From: Marinobacter salsuginis
Lineage (GTDB): Bacteria > Pseudomonadota > Gammaproteobacteria > Pseudomonadales > Oleiphilaceae
Assembly: GCF_009617755.1 (NCBI RefSeq)
Contig: NZ_BGZH01000001.1
Coordinates: 496,001-560,000, forward strand
Length of the DNA: 64,000 nucleotides
Reading direction: 5' to 3'
The position numbers and the translations under genes are program-made. A model generated the notes under the pieces. The model did no database searches. It was not told the DNA's origin and saw nothing but the letters and a program-made list of their open reading frames with translations. Below are positions 26,846-42,334 of this stretch, piece after piece (the first letter of the stretch is position 1; every line of letters starts with the position of its first letter).

Positions 26846-28072
26846 TTAGCCTCCAAAGTCATCCAGCATGATGTTTTCATCCTCAACACCAAGATCCTTG
26901 AGCATCTTGATGCAGGAAGCGTTCATGATTGGGGGCCCACACATGTAGTACTCACAGTCTTCCGGAGCCGGGTGGTCCTTCAGATAGTTTTCGTACAACA
27001 CGTTATGGATAAAGCCAGTCGGCCCTTCCCAGTTGTCCTCGGGCAGCGCGTCGGAGAGCGCAACGTGCCACTCGAAGTTTTCATTCTCTTCCTGCAGCCC
27101 GTCGAAATCTTCCACGTAGAACATCTCGCGGACGCTCCGAGCGCCATACCAGAAGCTGATCTTGCGCTTGGAGTTCAGGCGCTTGAGCTGATCGAAGATA
27201 TGAGAACGCATGGGCGCCATACCGGCACCGCCGCCGATGAACACCATTTCAGCATCGGTCTTCTTGGCGAAGAACTCACCGAACGGCCCCATCACGGTTA
27301 CCTTGTCACCCGGCTTCAGGTTGAAGACGTAGCTGGACATGATGCCCGGCGGGTGATCGGTGCCCGGAGGCGGCGTGGCGATACGAATGTTGAACTTGAG
27401 AACACCCTTCTCTTCCGGGTAGTTCGCCATGGAATAGGCCCGGATGGTCTCTTCCTTGTTAATCGCCTTGTAACGCCAGATGTTGTGCTTGTCCCAGTCT
27501 TCGTGGAACTCTTCCTCGATATCGAAATCCTTGAAGTCGATCTCGTAGGGAGGGCACTCGAGCTGAACATAACCGCCGGCCCGGAAGTCCACTTCCTCGC
27601 CTTCGGGCAGCTTGAGCACCAGCTCCTTGATGAAGGTAGCCACGTTGTGGTTGGAGATAACCTCGCATTCCCACTTCTTGACGCCGAAGAACTCTTCCGG
27701 CACTTCAACCTTCATGTCCTGTTTCACAGGAACCTGGCAGGACAGACGCCAGCCTTCTTTCTCTTCACGGTTGGTAAAGTGGGTCTTCTCCGTTGGCAGC
27801 ATGGCACCGCCGCCTTCCAGCACCTTGCATTTGCACTGTGCGCAGGTACCACCGCCCCCACAGGCAGAGGACAGGAAAATACCGCTGTTTGCCAGGGTAC
27901 CGAGCAGCTTGCCGCCGGCTTCGGTCTTCAGCGTGTGTTCAGGATCATCGTTGATCTCAATGGTCACGTCACCGGTGCTTACCAGCCTGGACCGGGCCGC
28001 AAGAATCACTGCGACCAGGGCCAGAACGATAACGGTGAACATGACCACGCCGAGAATAATTTCTGTATTCAT
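26846..28072 (-). CDS. nqrF: Na+-translocating NADH-quinone reductase subunit F
   Basis: 408 residues. An N-terminal membrane helix (about 3-25) is followed by a [2Fe-2S] ferredoxin domain with [10 protein letters not shown] and a fourth Cys in RLSCQV. An FAD domain ([11 protein letters not shown]) and an NADH domain ([15 protein letters not shown] and a C-terminal [10 protein letters not shown]) complete it. This is the electron-input subunit that oxidises NADH in the cytoplasm. The gene order and spacing to nqrE are normal for the operon. Confidence 0.97.
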   Translation of the reverse strand: MNTEIILGVVMFTVIVLALVAVILAARSRLVSTGDVTIEINDDPEHTLKTEAGGKLLGTLANSGIFLSSACGGGGTCAQCKCKVLEGGGAMLPTEKTHFTNREEKEGWRLSCQVPVKQDMKVEVPEEFFGVKKWECEVISNHNVATFIKELVLKLPEGEEVDFRAGGYVQLECPPYEIDFKDFDIEEEFHEDWDKHNIWRYKAINKEETIRAYSMANYPEEKGVLKFNIRIATPPPGTDHPPGIMSSYVFNLKPGDKVTVMGPFGEFFAKKTDAEMVFIGGGAGMAPMRSHIFDQLKRLNSKRKISFWYGARSVREMFYVEDFDGLQEENENFEWHVALSDALPEDNWEGPTGFIHNVLYENYLKDHPAPEDCEYYMCGPPIMNASCIKMLKDLGVEDENIMLDDFGG

Positions 28073-28109
28073 GGTCTCGCCTTTTCGTTAAACCGAATCA
28101 CCGGGTGAA

Positions 28110-28718
28110 TTACAGTGAGATACCGGAGAAGGACATGAAGCCCAGGGACATCAGACCAACAGTAATGAAGGTGATACCCAGGCCACGGAGGCCTTCCGGA
28201 ACGTCACTGTACTTGAGTTTCTCGCGGATACCCGCCAGGGCAATGATGGCCAGAGCCCAGCCGAGGCCGGCGCCGAAGCCATACACCACACTCTCGCCAA
28301 AGGTGTAGTCACGCTCCACCATGAACAGCGAAGCACCCAGAATGGCGCAGTTCACCGTGATCAGTGGCAGGAACACACCCAGAGCGGCGTAGAGCGCCGG
28401 GATATACTTGTCCAGAACCATTTCCATGATCTGGACAATAGCCGCGATTACACCGATATACGTCAGCAAGCCGAGAAAGCTCAGGTCTACGTTGGGCAGG
28501 CCTGCCCAGTCCAGGGCCCCTTCCCGCAGAATGCTGTTGTACAGCAGGTTGTTCACCGGCACGGTTACGGTCAGTACCACCACCACGGCAATACCGAGAC
28601 CCGTCGCCGCCTCGATCTTCTTGGAGATAGCCAGGAATGTACACATCCCCAGGAAGAAGGCCAGAGCCATATTCTCAACGAAAATAGCCTTCAGAATCAG
28701 GCTGATATAATGTTCCAT
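28110..28718 (-). CDS. nqrE: Na+-NQR subunit E
   Basis: 202 residues with six membrane helices. It starts [26 protein letters not shown], typical of the family and homologous to RnfA. The Cys in FFLGMC and another in NCAILGAS in the second half fit the paired cysteines of NqrD/NqrE that hold an iron in the membrane. Its ATG shares one base with the nqrD stop, showing tight coupling. Confidence 0.96.
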   Translation of the reverse strand: MEHYISLILKAIFVENMALAFFLGMCTFLAISKKIEAATGLGIAVVVVLTVTVPVNNLLYNSILREGALDWAGLPNVDLSFLGLLTYIGVIAAIVQIMEMVLDKYIPALYAALGVFLPLITVNCAILGASLFMVERDYTFGESVVYGFGAGLGWALAIIALAGIREKLKYSDVPEGLRGLGITFITVGLMSLGFMSFSGISL

Positions 28719-29383
28719 CAGAAAGCCTCCTTGGCGACATGGCGGGACATTTTATAGTCCGGCTCTTCAACCTGCTCCGGCTTCCAGGTCCGCAGACCCC
28801 AGATGGCCAGGCCGATAATGAAGAACGCGCTCGGCGGCAGCAGCAACAGACCGTTCGGAATGTACCAGCCACCTTCGTTGACTACCGGCATCAGGGATAC
28901 ACCGAACAGGGAGCCGGCACCCAGAAGCTCGCGGAAAAAGGCAACGAAGATCAGGAGTACGGAGTAGCCGAGGCCATTACCAACGCCATCCAGGAAGCTC
29001 AGCCAGGGGCCGTTCTTCATGGCGAAACCTTCTGCGCGGCCCATGACGATGCAGTTGGTGATGATCAGGCCAACGAACACCGAAAGCTGCTTGGAGATCT
29101 CATAGGCATAGGCCTTGAGCACCTGGTCAACCACAATTACCAGAGAGGCGATGATGGTCATCTGCACGATGATCCGGATGCTGCCCGGGATCTGTGTGCG
29201 TACCAGAGACACGGCCAGGTTGGAAAATGCGGTAACGGCGATAACCGCCATACACATAACCAGAGTGACGTTCATGCTGGTGGTTACCGCCAGCGCTGAA
29301 CAGATGCCCAGAATCTGCAGGGCAATCGGGTTATTGCTGAAGATCGGTTCGAAGAGAACCTGTTTGGCTGATGCATCTGCCAT
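28718..29383 (-). CDS. nqrD: Na+-NQR subunit D
   Basis: 221 residues with six membrane helices. The block [18 protein letters not shown] near the start and [16 protein letters not shown] in the middle are typical of NqrD and homologous to RnfE. The Cys in ILGICSA and TNCIVMG are the expected iron ligands shared with NqrE. It begins 2 bases after nqrC stops. Confidence 0.96.
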   Translation of the reverse strand: MADASAKQVLFEPIFSNNPIALQILGICSALAVTTSMNVTLVMCMAVIAVTAFSNLAVSLVRTQIPGSIRIIVQMTIIASLVIVVDQVLKAYAYEISKQLSVFVGLIITNCIVMGRAEGFAMKNGPWLSFLDGVGNGLGYSVLLIFVAFFRELLGAGSLFGVSLMPVVNEGGWYIPNGLLLLPPSAFFIIGLAIWGLRTWKPEQVEEPDYKMSRHVAKEAF

Positions 29384-29385
29384 GA

Positions 29386-30189
29386 TCAGACCTCCCCTTC
29401 ACGAAGTTTTTGCAGGAACGGCGCGTACCCGCGGTCGCCCATCCAGTAGTTGACCAATTGTTCAACGCCACGGCTTGTCAGGGTCGCACCAGAGAGAGCA
29501 TCAACCTTGTGCTCCTTATCCTGGGCATCGGCGCTGACGCCGCCCTTGACCAGTCGCACCTGGGGTTCCGAACGGTCTTCGTTGTAGACCTCTTTACCAA
29601 CCCACTGGCGCTTCCAGCGCGGGTTGTCCACCTCACCGCCAAGACCCGGGGTTTCTGCGTGCGCATAGAAGCCCAGACCTTCAATGGTGTTCAGATCGCC
29701 CTCGAGGGAAATGAAGCCGTAAAGGGTAGACCAGAGACCGTAGCCGTGGATCGGAAGAACCACGCGGTTGATCTGGCCGTTCTCGCTCATGGTGTAGACC
29801 TTGGCAACATTCGGACGGCGCTTGATACCGGCCTTGTCTTCAGAAGACGGAATGTTGGTGGACATCTGAGGGTCCGAAGCGGCCTTGTACATGTCGTACT
29901 TCATGGGGTCCTGGACACCCACGTCGGAAGGCTCGACGAATTCACCTGTATCCAGATCGACCAGCCGGACGTCAAAACGCGCAAACGCCTCTTCGATCTG
30001 CTCAGCGCTGGAGCCAGACTCCAGCATGCCAGCGGCAGACAGAATGTTGGTCTTGATATCCAGGTTCTGGTTCTGGATCTGGGCCGGGCGAAGCAGAACC
30101 GCCGCCGTGGAGACCACGACGGAGAATACAATACTCAGCACCAGCGCAACGATCAGCGTACGGGAGACAGTTTCTTTAGCTTTAGCCAC
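29386..30189 (-). CDS. nqrC: Na+-NQR subunit C
   Basis: 267 residues from the GTG at 30189; the frame is open to 30225, but those residues lie inside nqrB. GGAGG precedes the GTG, which overlaps the nqrB stop by 8 bases. One N-terminal membrane helix (about 8-30) is followed by a periplasmic FMN domain with [13 protein letters not shown], in which the second Thr of SGATLT receives FMN from ApbE. It passes electrons within the complex. Confidence 0.95.
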   Translation of the reverse strand: MAKAKETVSRTLIVALVLSIVFSVVVSTAAVLLRPAQIQNQNLDIKTNILSAAGMLESGSSAEQIEEAFARFDVRLVDLDTGEFVEPSDVGVQDPMKYDMYKAASDPQMSTNIPSSEDKAGIKRRPNVAKVYTMSENGQINRVVLPIHGYGLWSTLYGFISLEGDLNTIEGLGFYAHAETPGLGGEVDNPRWKRQWVGKEVYNEDRSEPQVRLVKGGVSADAQDKEHKVDALSGATLTSRGVEQLVNYWMGDRGYAPFLQKLREGEV

Positions 30190-31390
30190 GAGCAAGCCTC
30201 CGTTTGATGTTGGCCTGAACCACATAATGGTCCATCAGCGGCGCGAACAGGTTAGCGAACAGGATGGCCAGCATGATGCCTTCCGGGAAGGCCGGGTTGA
30301 TCACGCGGATCAGAACCGTCATCACGCCCACCAGAATACCGAAGCACCAGCGGCCGGTGTTGGTCATTGCCGCAGAAACCGGATCCGTTGCCATAAACAT
30401 CATGCCGAAGGCGAATCCGCCCATGACCAGATGCCAGTGCGCCGGAATGGCGAACATCGGATTGGTTTCAGAACCGATAATGTTCAGCAACAGGGACATA
30501 CCGATCATGCCGATCAGCACACCACCGACAATCCGGTAGCTGGCGATTTTCATAGCCAGCAGAATCAGACCGCCGATCAGTACCGCAAGCGTTGAGGTCT
30601 CACCCATGGAGCCCTGAATGGTGCCCATGAAGGCGCTCATCCAGCCAATTTGCGCTTCCAGGGCTTCCAGGCCGCCACTTGCAGCCCAGCTCAGCGCAGT
30701 TGCGCCACTGAAACCATCAACCGCGGTCCAGACGGTGTCACCGGAAATCTGCGCCGGATAGGCAAAGTACAGGAACGCACGACCGGTCAAAGCCGGGTTC
30801 AGGAAGTTCTTGCCAGTACCTCCGAATACTTCTTTACCGATGACGACACCGAAGGTGATACCCAGGGCCACCTGCCAGAGCGGAATGGTGGGCGGGCAGA
30901 TCAGTGCAAAGAGTACAGATGTAACGAAGAAGCCTTCGTTCACTTCGTGACGACGCACAGTGGCAAACAGGACTTCCCAGAAACCGCCAACCACGAAGGT
31001 CACGAAGTAAATGGGCACGAAGTAAGCCATGCCGTACACGAAATTATCCCATACGCCGGCACCGGCGCCGGTAATTGCAAGCGCCTGGATAAAGGCAGTA
31101 CGCAGGCCGCCGTCAGCGACCATGGCATCCGGGTTAGATGCCAGGAAACTGTTGGCCTGATAGCCGATGTTCCACATACCGAAGAACATCGCCGGGAAAG
31201 TACACAGCCATACCGTGATCATGATGCGCTTGAGGTCAACGCCGTCACGCACATGGGCGGTGGTTGAGGTTACCTTGCCGGGAGTGTAGAAAATGGTATC
31301 CACGGCCTCATACAGCGCGTACCAGCGCTCGTACTTGCCACCCTTTTCAAAGTGATGCTCGATTCCATCGAGAAACTGTCTGATAGCCAT
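30182..31390 (-). CDS. nqrB: Na+-NQR subunit B
   Basis: 402 residues with about ten membrane helices, the main sodium-translocating subunit. [16 protein letters not shown] holds the threonine that carries covalent [21 protein letters not shown] and [16 protein letters not shown] are further family blocks, the latter near the riboflavin/quinone region. Its start lies 4 bases after the nqrA stop. Confidence 0.97.
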   Translation of the reverse strand: MAIRQFLDGIEHHFEKGGKYERWYALYEAVDTIFYTPGKVTSTTAHVRDGVDLKRIMITVWLCTFPAMFFGMWNIGYQANSFLASNPDAMVADGGLRTAFIQALAITGAGAGVWDNFVYGMAYFVPIYFVTFVVGGFWEVLFATVRRHEVNEGFFVTSVLFALICPPTIPLWQVALGITFGVVIGKEVFGGTGKNFLNPALTGRAFLYFAYPAQISGDTVWTAVDGFSGATALSWAASGGLEALEAQIGWMSAFMGTIQGSMGETSTLAVLIGGLILLAMKIASYRIVGGVLIGMIGMSLLLNIIGSETNPMFAIPAHWHLVMGGFAFGMMFMATDPVSAAMTNTGRWCFGILVGVMTVLIRVINPAFPEGIMLAILFANLFAPLMDHYVVQANIKRRLARG

Positions 31391-31394
31391 CGTA

Positions 31395-32768
<1,374 letters not shown>

Positions 32769-32850
32769 TCAATGGATTCGTAACGCCCGACACCTGCGGC
32801 CCAGAAAAACCATGAGAAACGGAGTGCCAGACGTACCCAAAATCGCGCCA

Positions 32851-32879
32851 ATTATAGAGATTAAGGAATCCTATTTCCA
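32851..32879 (-). promoter_or_regulatory. Sigma-70 promoter of the nqr operon
   Basis: On the minus strand, TGGAAA, a 17-base spacer, and a consensus TATAAT, about 110 bases before the nqrA ATG. It is the only well-formed promoter between gap and nqrA and should serve nqrABCDEF-apbE-nqrM. Confidence 0.7.
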
Positions 32880-32938
32880 CCAGAACTCGGAACAGGTTAT
32901 ACGTCGACATCGAAAAACCCCGACGACACTGACTATAA

Positions 32939-32976
32939 AAACAAAAACCCCGACAGCACTCGCCATCGGGGTTTTC
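32939..32976 (-). terminator. Intrinsic terminator of gap
   Basis: AAAACCCCGA and TCGGGGTTTT form a 10-bp stem with a 12-base loop, followed on the minus strand by a T-rich tract, about 35 bases after the gap stop. A near-copy of the right arm, TCGGGGTTTTTCG, occurs again at about 32911-32923. Confidence 0.8.
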
Positions 32977-33010
32977 AGGACCTTCACTTCACCAGATCGG
33001 CGCGATCGAC

Positions 33011-34480
33011 TCAGTCTCTCGCACGTTTGGGGAAGATCGGGTAACTTACGCCGGCCATCTGGTTGACCACGCGGATAACCTGAGCGCTATAGCCAAACTC
33101 GTTGTCGTACCAGACGTACAGGATCAGACGCTTGCCGCTGGCGATGGTTGCCTGCGCATCAACGATACCGGCATGACGGGAACCGACGAAATCGGTGGAA
33201 ACCACTTCCGGCGAGTTCACGAAGTCGATCTGCTTCTGGAGCTCTGAATGCAGCGCCATATCCCGCAGATAGTCGTTCACACCTTCCGCATCGACCTCTT
33301 TCTTGAGGTTGAGATTCAGAATCGCCATGGACACGTTCGGCGTCGGAACGCGAATCGCATTGCCCGTCAACTTACCTTTAAGCACCGGCAGCGCCTTGGC
33401 AACGGCCTTGGCGGCACCTGTCTCGGTGATTACCATGTTCAGGGCAGCGCTGCGTCCGCGACGACTTCCCTTGTGGTAATTGTCGATCAGGTTCTGGTCA
33501 TTGGTGTAGGAATGCACTGTCTCGACGTGACCGTCTTCAATGCCGTACTCATCCTCAATCGCTTTCAGCACAGGGGTGATGGCATTGGTGGTACAGGAAG
33601 CCGCCGACAGGATCTTGTCTTCGTTGGTGATCCAGTCGTTGTTGATACCATAGACGATGTTCTTGATGTCGCCCTTGCCCGGCGCAGTCAGGATAACGCG
33701 ACTGACGCCCTTGGACTTCAGGTGCAGACCAAGCCCGGCCTCGTCACGCCACTTGCCGGTGTTGTCGATCACAATGGCGTTGTTGATGCCGTATTCGGTG
33801 TAATCTACCTTGTCCGGACCGTCAGAGTAGATCACCTTGATGTAGTTGCCGTTGGCAATCAGGGCTGATTCTTTTTCATCGACGGTAATGGTGCCATCGA
33901 ACGGTCCGTGTACGGAATCGCGGCGAAGCAGGCTCGCACGCTTCTCGAGATCGTTCTCTGCACCACCCTGACGTACAACAATCGCGCGCAGGCGCAGGTT
34001 GTTACCACCACCGGCTTTCTCGATCAGGATACGCGCCAGCAGACGGCCGATACGGCCAAAGCCGTACAGAACCACATCCTTGGTATCGTTGTGGGCGTCT
34101 TCTTCGGACTGAGCGGCGTATTGGCCAACTACCGGACCGATTTCACGCTTGAGGAACTCGGTCAGGTCACCGCCTTCCTCTTTGAACTTGACCGCCAACT
34201 TGCCGATATCGACGTGAGCGCGGCCCAGATCAAGTTTGTCCATCGCCTGCAGGATCGGCAGGGTGTCGTGAACAGAAAGCTCGCTGTCTTCAACCTGGCG
34301 CACGAAACGGTGAGCGCGGATGATATCAATGACCGACTGGTTGATGATGGCGCGACCATAGACAGAAGTAACCACATTGTTTTTGCGGTAGAGGCGGCCG
34401 ATCAGCGGAATCATGGCTTCCGCGGTGGATTCTCTTTCTGTCCAGTTGGACAGGTGCTGATTGATCTGTTCGTGACTCAC
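33011..34480 (-). CDS. gap: Glyceraldehyde-3-phosphate dehydrogenase, long form with N-terminal extension
   Basis: 489 residues, about 150 longer than ordinary GAPDH. The GAPDH core begins at VVLYGFGRIGRLLAR (about residue 137). It contains the catalytic Cys in SAASCTTNAITPVL, HSYTNDQNLID, RVPTPNVSM and WYDNEFGYSAQV. The extra N-terminal domain is helical and matches the extended GAPDH found next to mfd in Pseudomonas. It interconverts glyceraldehyde-3-phosphate and 1,3-bisphosphoglycerate; the extension's role is unknown. The start is a GTG with AGAGG upstream. It is divergent from mfd. Confidence 0.93.
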   Translation of the reverse strand: MSHEQINQHLSNWTERESTAEAMIPLIGRLYRKNNVVTSVYGRAIINQSVIDIIRAHRFVRQVEDSELSVHDTLPILQAMDKLDLGRAHVDIGKLAVKFKEEGGDLTEFLKREIGPVVGQYAAQSEEDAHNDTKDVVLYGFGRIGRLLARILIEKAGGGNNLRLRAIVVRQGGAENDLEKRASLLRRDSVHGPFDGTITVDEKESALIANGNYIKVIYSDGPDKVDYTEYGINNAIVIDNTGKWRDEAGLGLHLKSKGVSRVILTAPGKGDIKNIVYGINNDWITNEDKILSAASCTTNAITPVLKAIEDEYGIEDGHVETVHSYTNDQNLIDNYHKGSRRGRSAALNMVITETGAAKAVAKALPVLKGKLTGNAIRVPTPNVSMAILNLNLKKEVDAEGVNDYLRDMALHSELQKQIDFVNSPEVVSTDFVGSRHAGIVDAQATIASGKRLILYVWYDNEFGYSAQVIRVVNQMAGVSYPIFPKRARD

Positions 34481-34521
34481 GCTTGAACCTCTGCAGTTGG
34501 CACTTGGAAAATGGGGCGCAT

Positions 34522-34550
34522 ATTATCCAACTTAATCCGGCTGACCGCAA
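34522..34550 (-). promoter_or_regulatory. Candidate sigma-70 promoter of gap
   Basis: TTGCGG, 17-base spacer, GATAAT on the minus strand, about 42 bases before the gap GTG. It lies in the 221-base gap shared with the divergent mfd. Confidence 0.5.
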
Positions 34551-34701
34551 ATACACCAGACCATGACCTTCGTATAGAACCCGCCCGTCGATTAAGCAAG
34601 TGTCAGCCACGGCTTCAGCGCCATGACAGTGCCAGTCGCGAGCGTTAGAATACGCGCCACACCGCCGCCCGGACACCCAAACCAGGAGAATCAGACCGCC
34701 C

Positions 34702-37700
34702 ATGAGCCAAGGTGCCAGCACACGCCCGTCACTCCGATCCATGATTGCCCCGGAATTCCCTTCCCGAGCGGCTGATCACAGGACATGGGGCCAATTACAT
34801 GGCAGCAGTGATGCGCTGGCCATCTGTGAAAGCGCCCGCGCCCACAAAGGCCTGACTCTGGTGATAACCCGGAGCACCGCCGATGCCATCCGGCTTGAAC
34901 AGGCGATGCGGTTCTTTCTCGGGCTGCCTCCTGAAGAGGATGGCCCCGCCATCAGCGAAGACGGATTGGAGCTGCTCTCCCTGCCGGACTGGGAAACCCT
35001 GCCCTACGATCTGTTCTCCCCGCATCAGGACATCATCTCCCGGCGAATCCGGACGCTGCATCGCTTGCCCTCGACCAGCCATGGGGTACTGGTAGTTCCT
35101 GCAAGAACCCTGATGCACAGGTTGCCGCCGGTTAACTACCTCCAGGGCAATACTCTGCTTCTGGAAGTCGGGCAGTCCCTGGATATAGAAAACTGGCGCA
35201 TGCAGCTGGAGGCGGCAGGCTACCGGCACGCCGAGAACGTCTACGAACACGGTGAATACGCCGTTCGCGGCGCGATACTGGACATTTTTCCCATGGGCGC
35301 CAGCCTCCCCTACCGGATTGACCTGTTCGATGATGAAATCGAAACTCTCCGGACCTTCGATCCCGAAACCCAGCGTTCGATTGACCGGATAGATCGGATC
35401 GAACTGCTGCCTGCTTTCGAATTTCCATGGCATAAGGAAGCACGGTCGGGCTTCCGTAGCCGCTGGTTCGAGCAGTTTCCGGACGCCGACAAGGACACGC
35501 CCATATACCAGGACGTGACCCAGGGCATCACGCCACCGGGGATCGAGTACTACCTGCCCCTGTTCTTCGACGAGACGGCAACCCTGTTCGATTATCTGCC
35601 TGGGGCGACCCATGTCTTTACCGCCGACGGGCTGAACGACGCGGTCAGCCATTTTGACAGCGAAACCCGTAACCGTTACGAAGACCGTCGCCACGATCGA
35701 CTGCGGCCGATACTGCCACCCACCCGGCTGTTTCTGCAGCAGGAGGAGCTGTTCAGACACCTGAAAGCCTTTCCCAGGGTAACCATCTCCTCCGATTCCC
35801 AGGAGGCCACAGGATCGGTCAATTGCCCGACAAGAACCCTGCCGAATATCGCCATGGATGGTCGTGCCGCTGATCCTGCGGGCCGTCTCAAGCGGTTTCT
35901 CGGTGATTTTGACGGCCACGTACTGATCTGCGCAGAGTCATCCGGCCGGCGGGAAGCCCTGCTGGAGAATCTTGGCGAACAGGGCCTTGAGCTGAAAACC
36001 CTGGCCGGCTGGCAGGCTTTTCTGGACGATCACGAAACCCCGCTGGCCATTACCATTGCCCCGATGGAGCAAGGCCTGGTACTACCCGAGCATTCCATCG
36101 CCCTTATTACAGAAACGGCTTTATTTGGCGAGCGGGTATTGCAGCGACGTCGCCGGGAGAAGCCCACAGAAACCGACGATGCAGGTTTTCGGGACCTGTC
36201 GGAATTGCGGATCGGTGCACCGGTGGTTCACATCGACCATGGGGTGGGCCGCTATCTGGGCCTCGAAACCATAACCGTTGAGGGCGAGGCCAGCGAGTTT
36301 CTGATGCTGGAGTACGCCGGTGGCTCCAAACTCTATGTGCCGGTGTCCAGCCTGCATCTGATTTCCCGCTATGCCGGCAATGACACCGAGCACGCGCCGC
36401 TGCACAAACTGGGCACGGATCGCTGGAGCACAGCAAAACAGAAAGCCCTTGAGAAAATCCGCGATACCGCCGCCGAGCTTCTGGACGTCTACGCCCGCCG
36501 GGAGGCGCGCAAGGGTTTCAGCTTCGAGGATCCGAAGGAGGCCTACCGAGCCTTTGCGGCCGGCTTCCCGTTCGAGGAGACGCCCGACCAGCAGGTGGCT
36601 ATTCAGTCAGTGTTCGAGGACATGACCAGTGAGCGACCGATGGACCGCCTGGTCTGTGGTGATGTCGGCTTCGGGAAAACTGAGGTCGCCATGCGCGCCG
36701 CCTTCCTGGCCACATGGTCCGGCAAACAGGTGGCGGTTCTTGTGCCCACCACCCTGCTCGCCCAACAGCACTACGAGTCCTTCCGGGACCGCTTCTCAGA
36801 AACCCCGGTTCAGGTCGAGCTGCTCAGCCGATTCCGTACCGCCGGCCAGACCAGCAAAGCCCTCGAGGCGGTGGAGAATGGCAAGGCCGACATCGTGATC
36901 GGCACCCACAAACTGCTTCAGGGTGACATCAAATTCAAGAATCTCGGCCTGGTCATCATTGATGAAGAACACCGGTTTGGCGTCCAGCAAAAGGAAAGAT
37001 TGAAAGCGCTGCGGGCCGAAGTGGACATGCTCAACCTCACCGCGACTCCGATCCCGCGGACCCTGAACATGGCCATGGGGCATCTGCGGGATCTCTCGAT
37101 TATCGCAACACCTCCGGCCCGGCGACTCTCGGTGAAAACCTTCGTGCGCCAGAAAGACAATGCCATGGTCAAGGAAGCCATCTTGCGGGAAATTCTCCGC
37201 GGCGGTCAGGTGTACTTCCTGCACAATGATGTGGCAACAATCGAGAAAACCGCCGAGGATCTGCGGGCACTGATTCCCGAAGCCCGCGTGGGCGTCGCCC
37301 ACGGCCAGATGCGGGAGCGGGATCTCGAGAAGATCATGTCGGACTTCTACCACAAGCGCTTCAACGTGCTGGTGTGCACAACCATCATTGAGACCGGCAT
37401 CGACGTTCCCAGCGCCAACACCATTATTATCGAGCGGGCAGACAAGTTCGGCCTGGCCCAGCTGCACCAGCTTCGGGGTCGCGTTGGCCGGTCGCACCAC
37501 CAGGCCTATGCGTATCTGCTGACGCCACCGCCGAAATCGATTACGACCGACGCCAAAAAACGGCTGGACGCCATCTCGGAGGCGCAGGACCTCGGCGCTG
37601 GCTTTATGCTGGCCACCCATGACCTGGAAATCCGCGGCGCCGGTGAGCTGCTGGGCGAGGAACAGAGCGGGCAGATCGAAAGCATCGGCTTTACCCTCTA

Positions 37701-38231
37701 CATGCAGCTGCTGGACGAGGCCGTCAAGGCTATCCGGGAGGGCCGGACACCCAACGCCGACCTGCCCCTGAGCCACGGCACCGAGATGAACCTGAGAATT
37801 CCGGCATTGATTCCAGAAGATTACCTGCCGGATGTTCATAACCGCCTGATGCTCTACAAGCGAATCGCCAGCGTCGACAGCCCGGATGCATTAAAAGAAC
37901 TTCAGGTTGAAATGATTGACCGGTTCGGATTGTTACCGGAGCCGGCCAAGAATCTGATCCGCCAGACCGAGCTTCGGCTCCGGGCAGAAGGCCTGGGCAT
38001 CGTGAAAGTTGACGCTGGCAAGGAATGGGCGCGCCTCGAGTTTGGCAGTTCGACTCCGGTGGACCCTCTGGTTCTGGTTAAAAAAGTGCAATCTGCACCG
38101 GACCAATACCGGCTCGAAGGTGCCAACAGCTTCCGTTTTCGGCTGAAGGATGCCACAACCGGTGGTAAACTCGACGGCATTTCCCGGATGCTTGGCGAGC
38201 TGGAGCCTGCGAAAAGTCACGCATCCGGCTC

Positions 38232-38235
<4 letters not shown>
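34702..38235 (+). CDS. mfd: Transcription-repair coupling factor
   Basis: 1177 residues. The order is a UvrB-like N terminus that recruits UvrA, an RNA-polymerase-interacting domain (VHIDHGVGRYLGLETI near 510), and a RecG-like translocase. The translocase has Walker A GDVGFGKTEVAMRAAF, the DEEH box in IIDEEHRFGVQQ, motif III LTATPIPRTLNMAM and QLRGRVGRSHHQAYAYLL. A TRCF autoinhibitory C-terminal domain follows. Mfd pushes stalled RNA polymerase off DNA lesions and brings in nucleotide excision repair. AGGAGA precedes the ATG. Its stop overlaps the csiV start. Confidence 0.97.
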
Positions 38236-41063
<2,828 letters not shown>

Positions 41064-41087
41064 CGGATCCCTCTGGTCTCGAAAGGT

Positions 41088-41582
41088 TTATCGAATGGAA
41101 ACGGCCGTTCCCGGCGCGACGCGATCAAACAGATCAATAATGTCTTCATTGCGCATCCGCACACAGCCGTGGGACAGCGGCACTCCCATCGGCTCACTGT
41201 CCGGCGTGCCGTGAATGTATATGAAGCGACGGAAAGTATCGACACCCGGCCCCCGGTTTTCGCCCCACTGGCGGCCGCACAACCAGAGAATCCGGCTCAG
41301 GATCCAGTCGCGGTCAGGGTGCTGACGGGCAAGTTCGGAGCTGTAGATTTCTCCGGTGGGGCGCCGTGCCCGGAATACGGTTCCAACGGGAAGTCCTGCC
41401 CCGATACAGGCCCGGACATAGTGCTCTCCCCGGGGCGTACAGCCACTGCCATCGCTCTCTCCCGGCCCGTTCAACGCGGTGGAAACCGGATAGGAAGCAA
41501 CAAGCTCTCCGCCTGCGGTTTCAAGCCGCAGGCGCTGGAGGCTCAGATCTATATCAATGCGGACTGATGCAGGATGCGTCAA
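41088..41582 (-). CDS. L,D-transpeptidase catalytic-domain (YkuD) protein without signal peptide
   Basis: 164 residues consisting almost wholly of a YkuD domain. The catalytic motif is IYIHGTPDSEPMGVPLSHGCVRMRNEDI (read in two parts), with His in IHGT and Cys in SHGCVRM. Such domains cross-link peptidoglycan or attach lipoproteins to it. No signal peptide, lipobox or membrane helix is present, although the substrate is periplasmic; the N terminus MTHPASVRIDIDLSLQRLRL goes straight into the beta strands. It lies 24 bases upstream of the MscS-type gene on the same strand. Confidence 0.85.
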   Translation of the reverse strand: MTHPASVRIDIDLSLQRLRLETAGGELVASYPVSTALNGPGESDGSGCTPRGEHYVRACIGAGLPVGTVFRARRPTGEIYSSELARQHPDRDWILSRILWLCGRQWGENRGPGVDTFRRFIYIHGTPDSEPMGVPLSHGCVRMRNEDIIDLFDRVAPGTAVSIR

Positions 41583-41636
41583 AACCGGCCAGGCTCCCTT
41601 GGGGTAAAGGTGGAAGCCTAACCGAGAGAGTGGAAC

Positions 41637-42314
41637 TCAGGCAACCGAGACCTTGCTGCCAACCGGTGGAACCAGCATGGCGTCTTCCGCCTGCATGCCG
41701 GCGGCCAGGAAGGGGACCAATCGCGCGGCAATTTCCTGAACTGTGGTTTCCACACCCAACTTGTTCTGAAGGATGTCTCTCAATGCATCGCTGCTGGACA
41801 TGGTGAAGGCTGTTGCTCCCAACATGAACTGGATGCGCCAATATCTATCCACCGACGACAGCTGGGGAGTCGCTTCCTTGAGCAACCGCATGAAACGGCT
41901 GAAGGGCTCGCTGTATTCCTGTTCCAGGAACTTGCGCAAATGCCCCTGGGACTGGGTGTAGGCAAGCCCAAGCAAGCGCATGAAGATCGAGATGCCCTTC
42001 TCGTTGCGTTGAGGCATGCGCACCGCACTTTCGGTAAGCGCCCAGAGCGTCTGATTCAGCGTTGGCGGTTTGCCGTCACAGCGTTCCTCAAGCTCATCAA
42101 AGGCGTTCTCCAGGGTTGCAGAAAACGGCGTCAGAAAGCGTGCGAAAACGGCGTGAATCAGGGCGTTCTTTGAACCAAAGTGGTAATTGACAGCGGCCAG
42201 ATTTACTTTAGCCTTACTGGTAATCATTCGGAGCGAGGTTTCCGAAAAACCCCGGTCGGCGAACAGCTCTTCGGCTGCATCGAGAATCCGGTCAACGGTA
42301 TCAGACTGCGCCAT
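41637..42314 (-). CDS. psrA: TetR-family regulator PsrA (fatty-acid-responsive)
   Basis: 225 residues. The N-terminal helix-turn-helix block, from SDTVDRILDAAEELFADRGFS to NLAAVNYHFGSKNALIHAVF, is nearly the same as in Pseudomonas PsrA, down to the MAQS start. PsrA represses beta-oxidation genes and itself until long-chain acyl-CoA or fatty acid binds, and activates rpoS in Pseudomonas. The neighbourhood (gap, mfd, csiV, MTIP) matches the Pseudomonas psrA locus. Two PsrA-type boxes sit directly upstream, which suggests autoregulation. Confidence 0.92.
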   Translation of the reverse strand: MAQSDTVDRILDAAEELFADRGFSETSLRMITSKAKVNLAAVNYHFGSKNALIHAVFARFLTPFSATLENAFDELEERCDGKPPTLNQTLWALTESAVRMPQRNEKGISIFMRLLGLAYTQSQGHLRKFLEQEYSEPFSRFMRLLKEATPQLSSVDRYWRIQFMLGATAFTMSSSDALRDILQNKLGVETTVQEIAARLVPFLAAGMQAEDAMLVPPVGSKVSVA

Positions 42315-42334
42315 TTTGTTATCAATGCCTCTAG

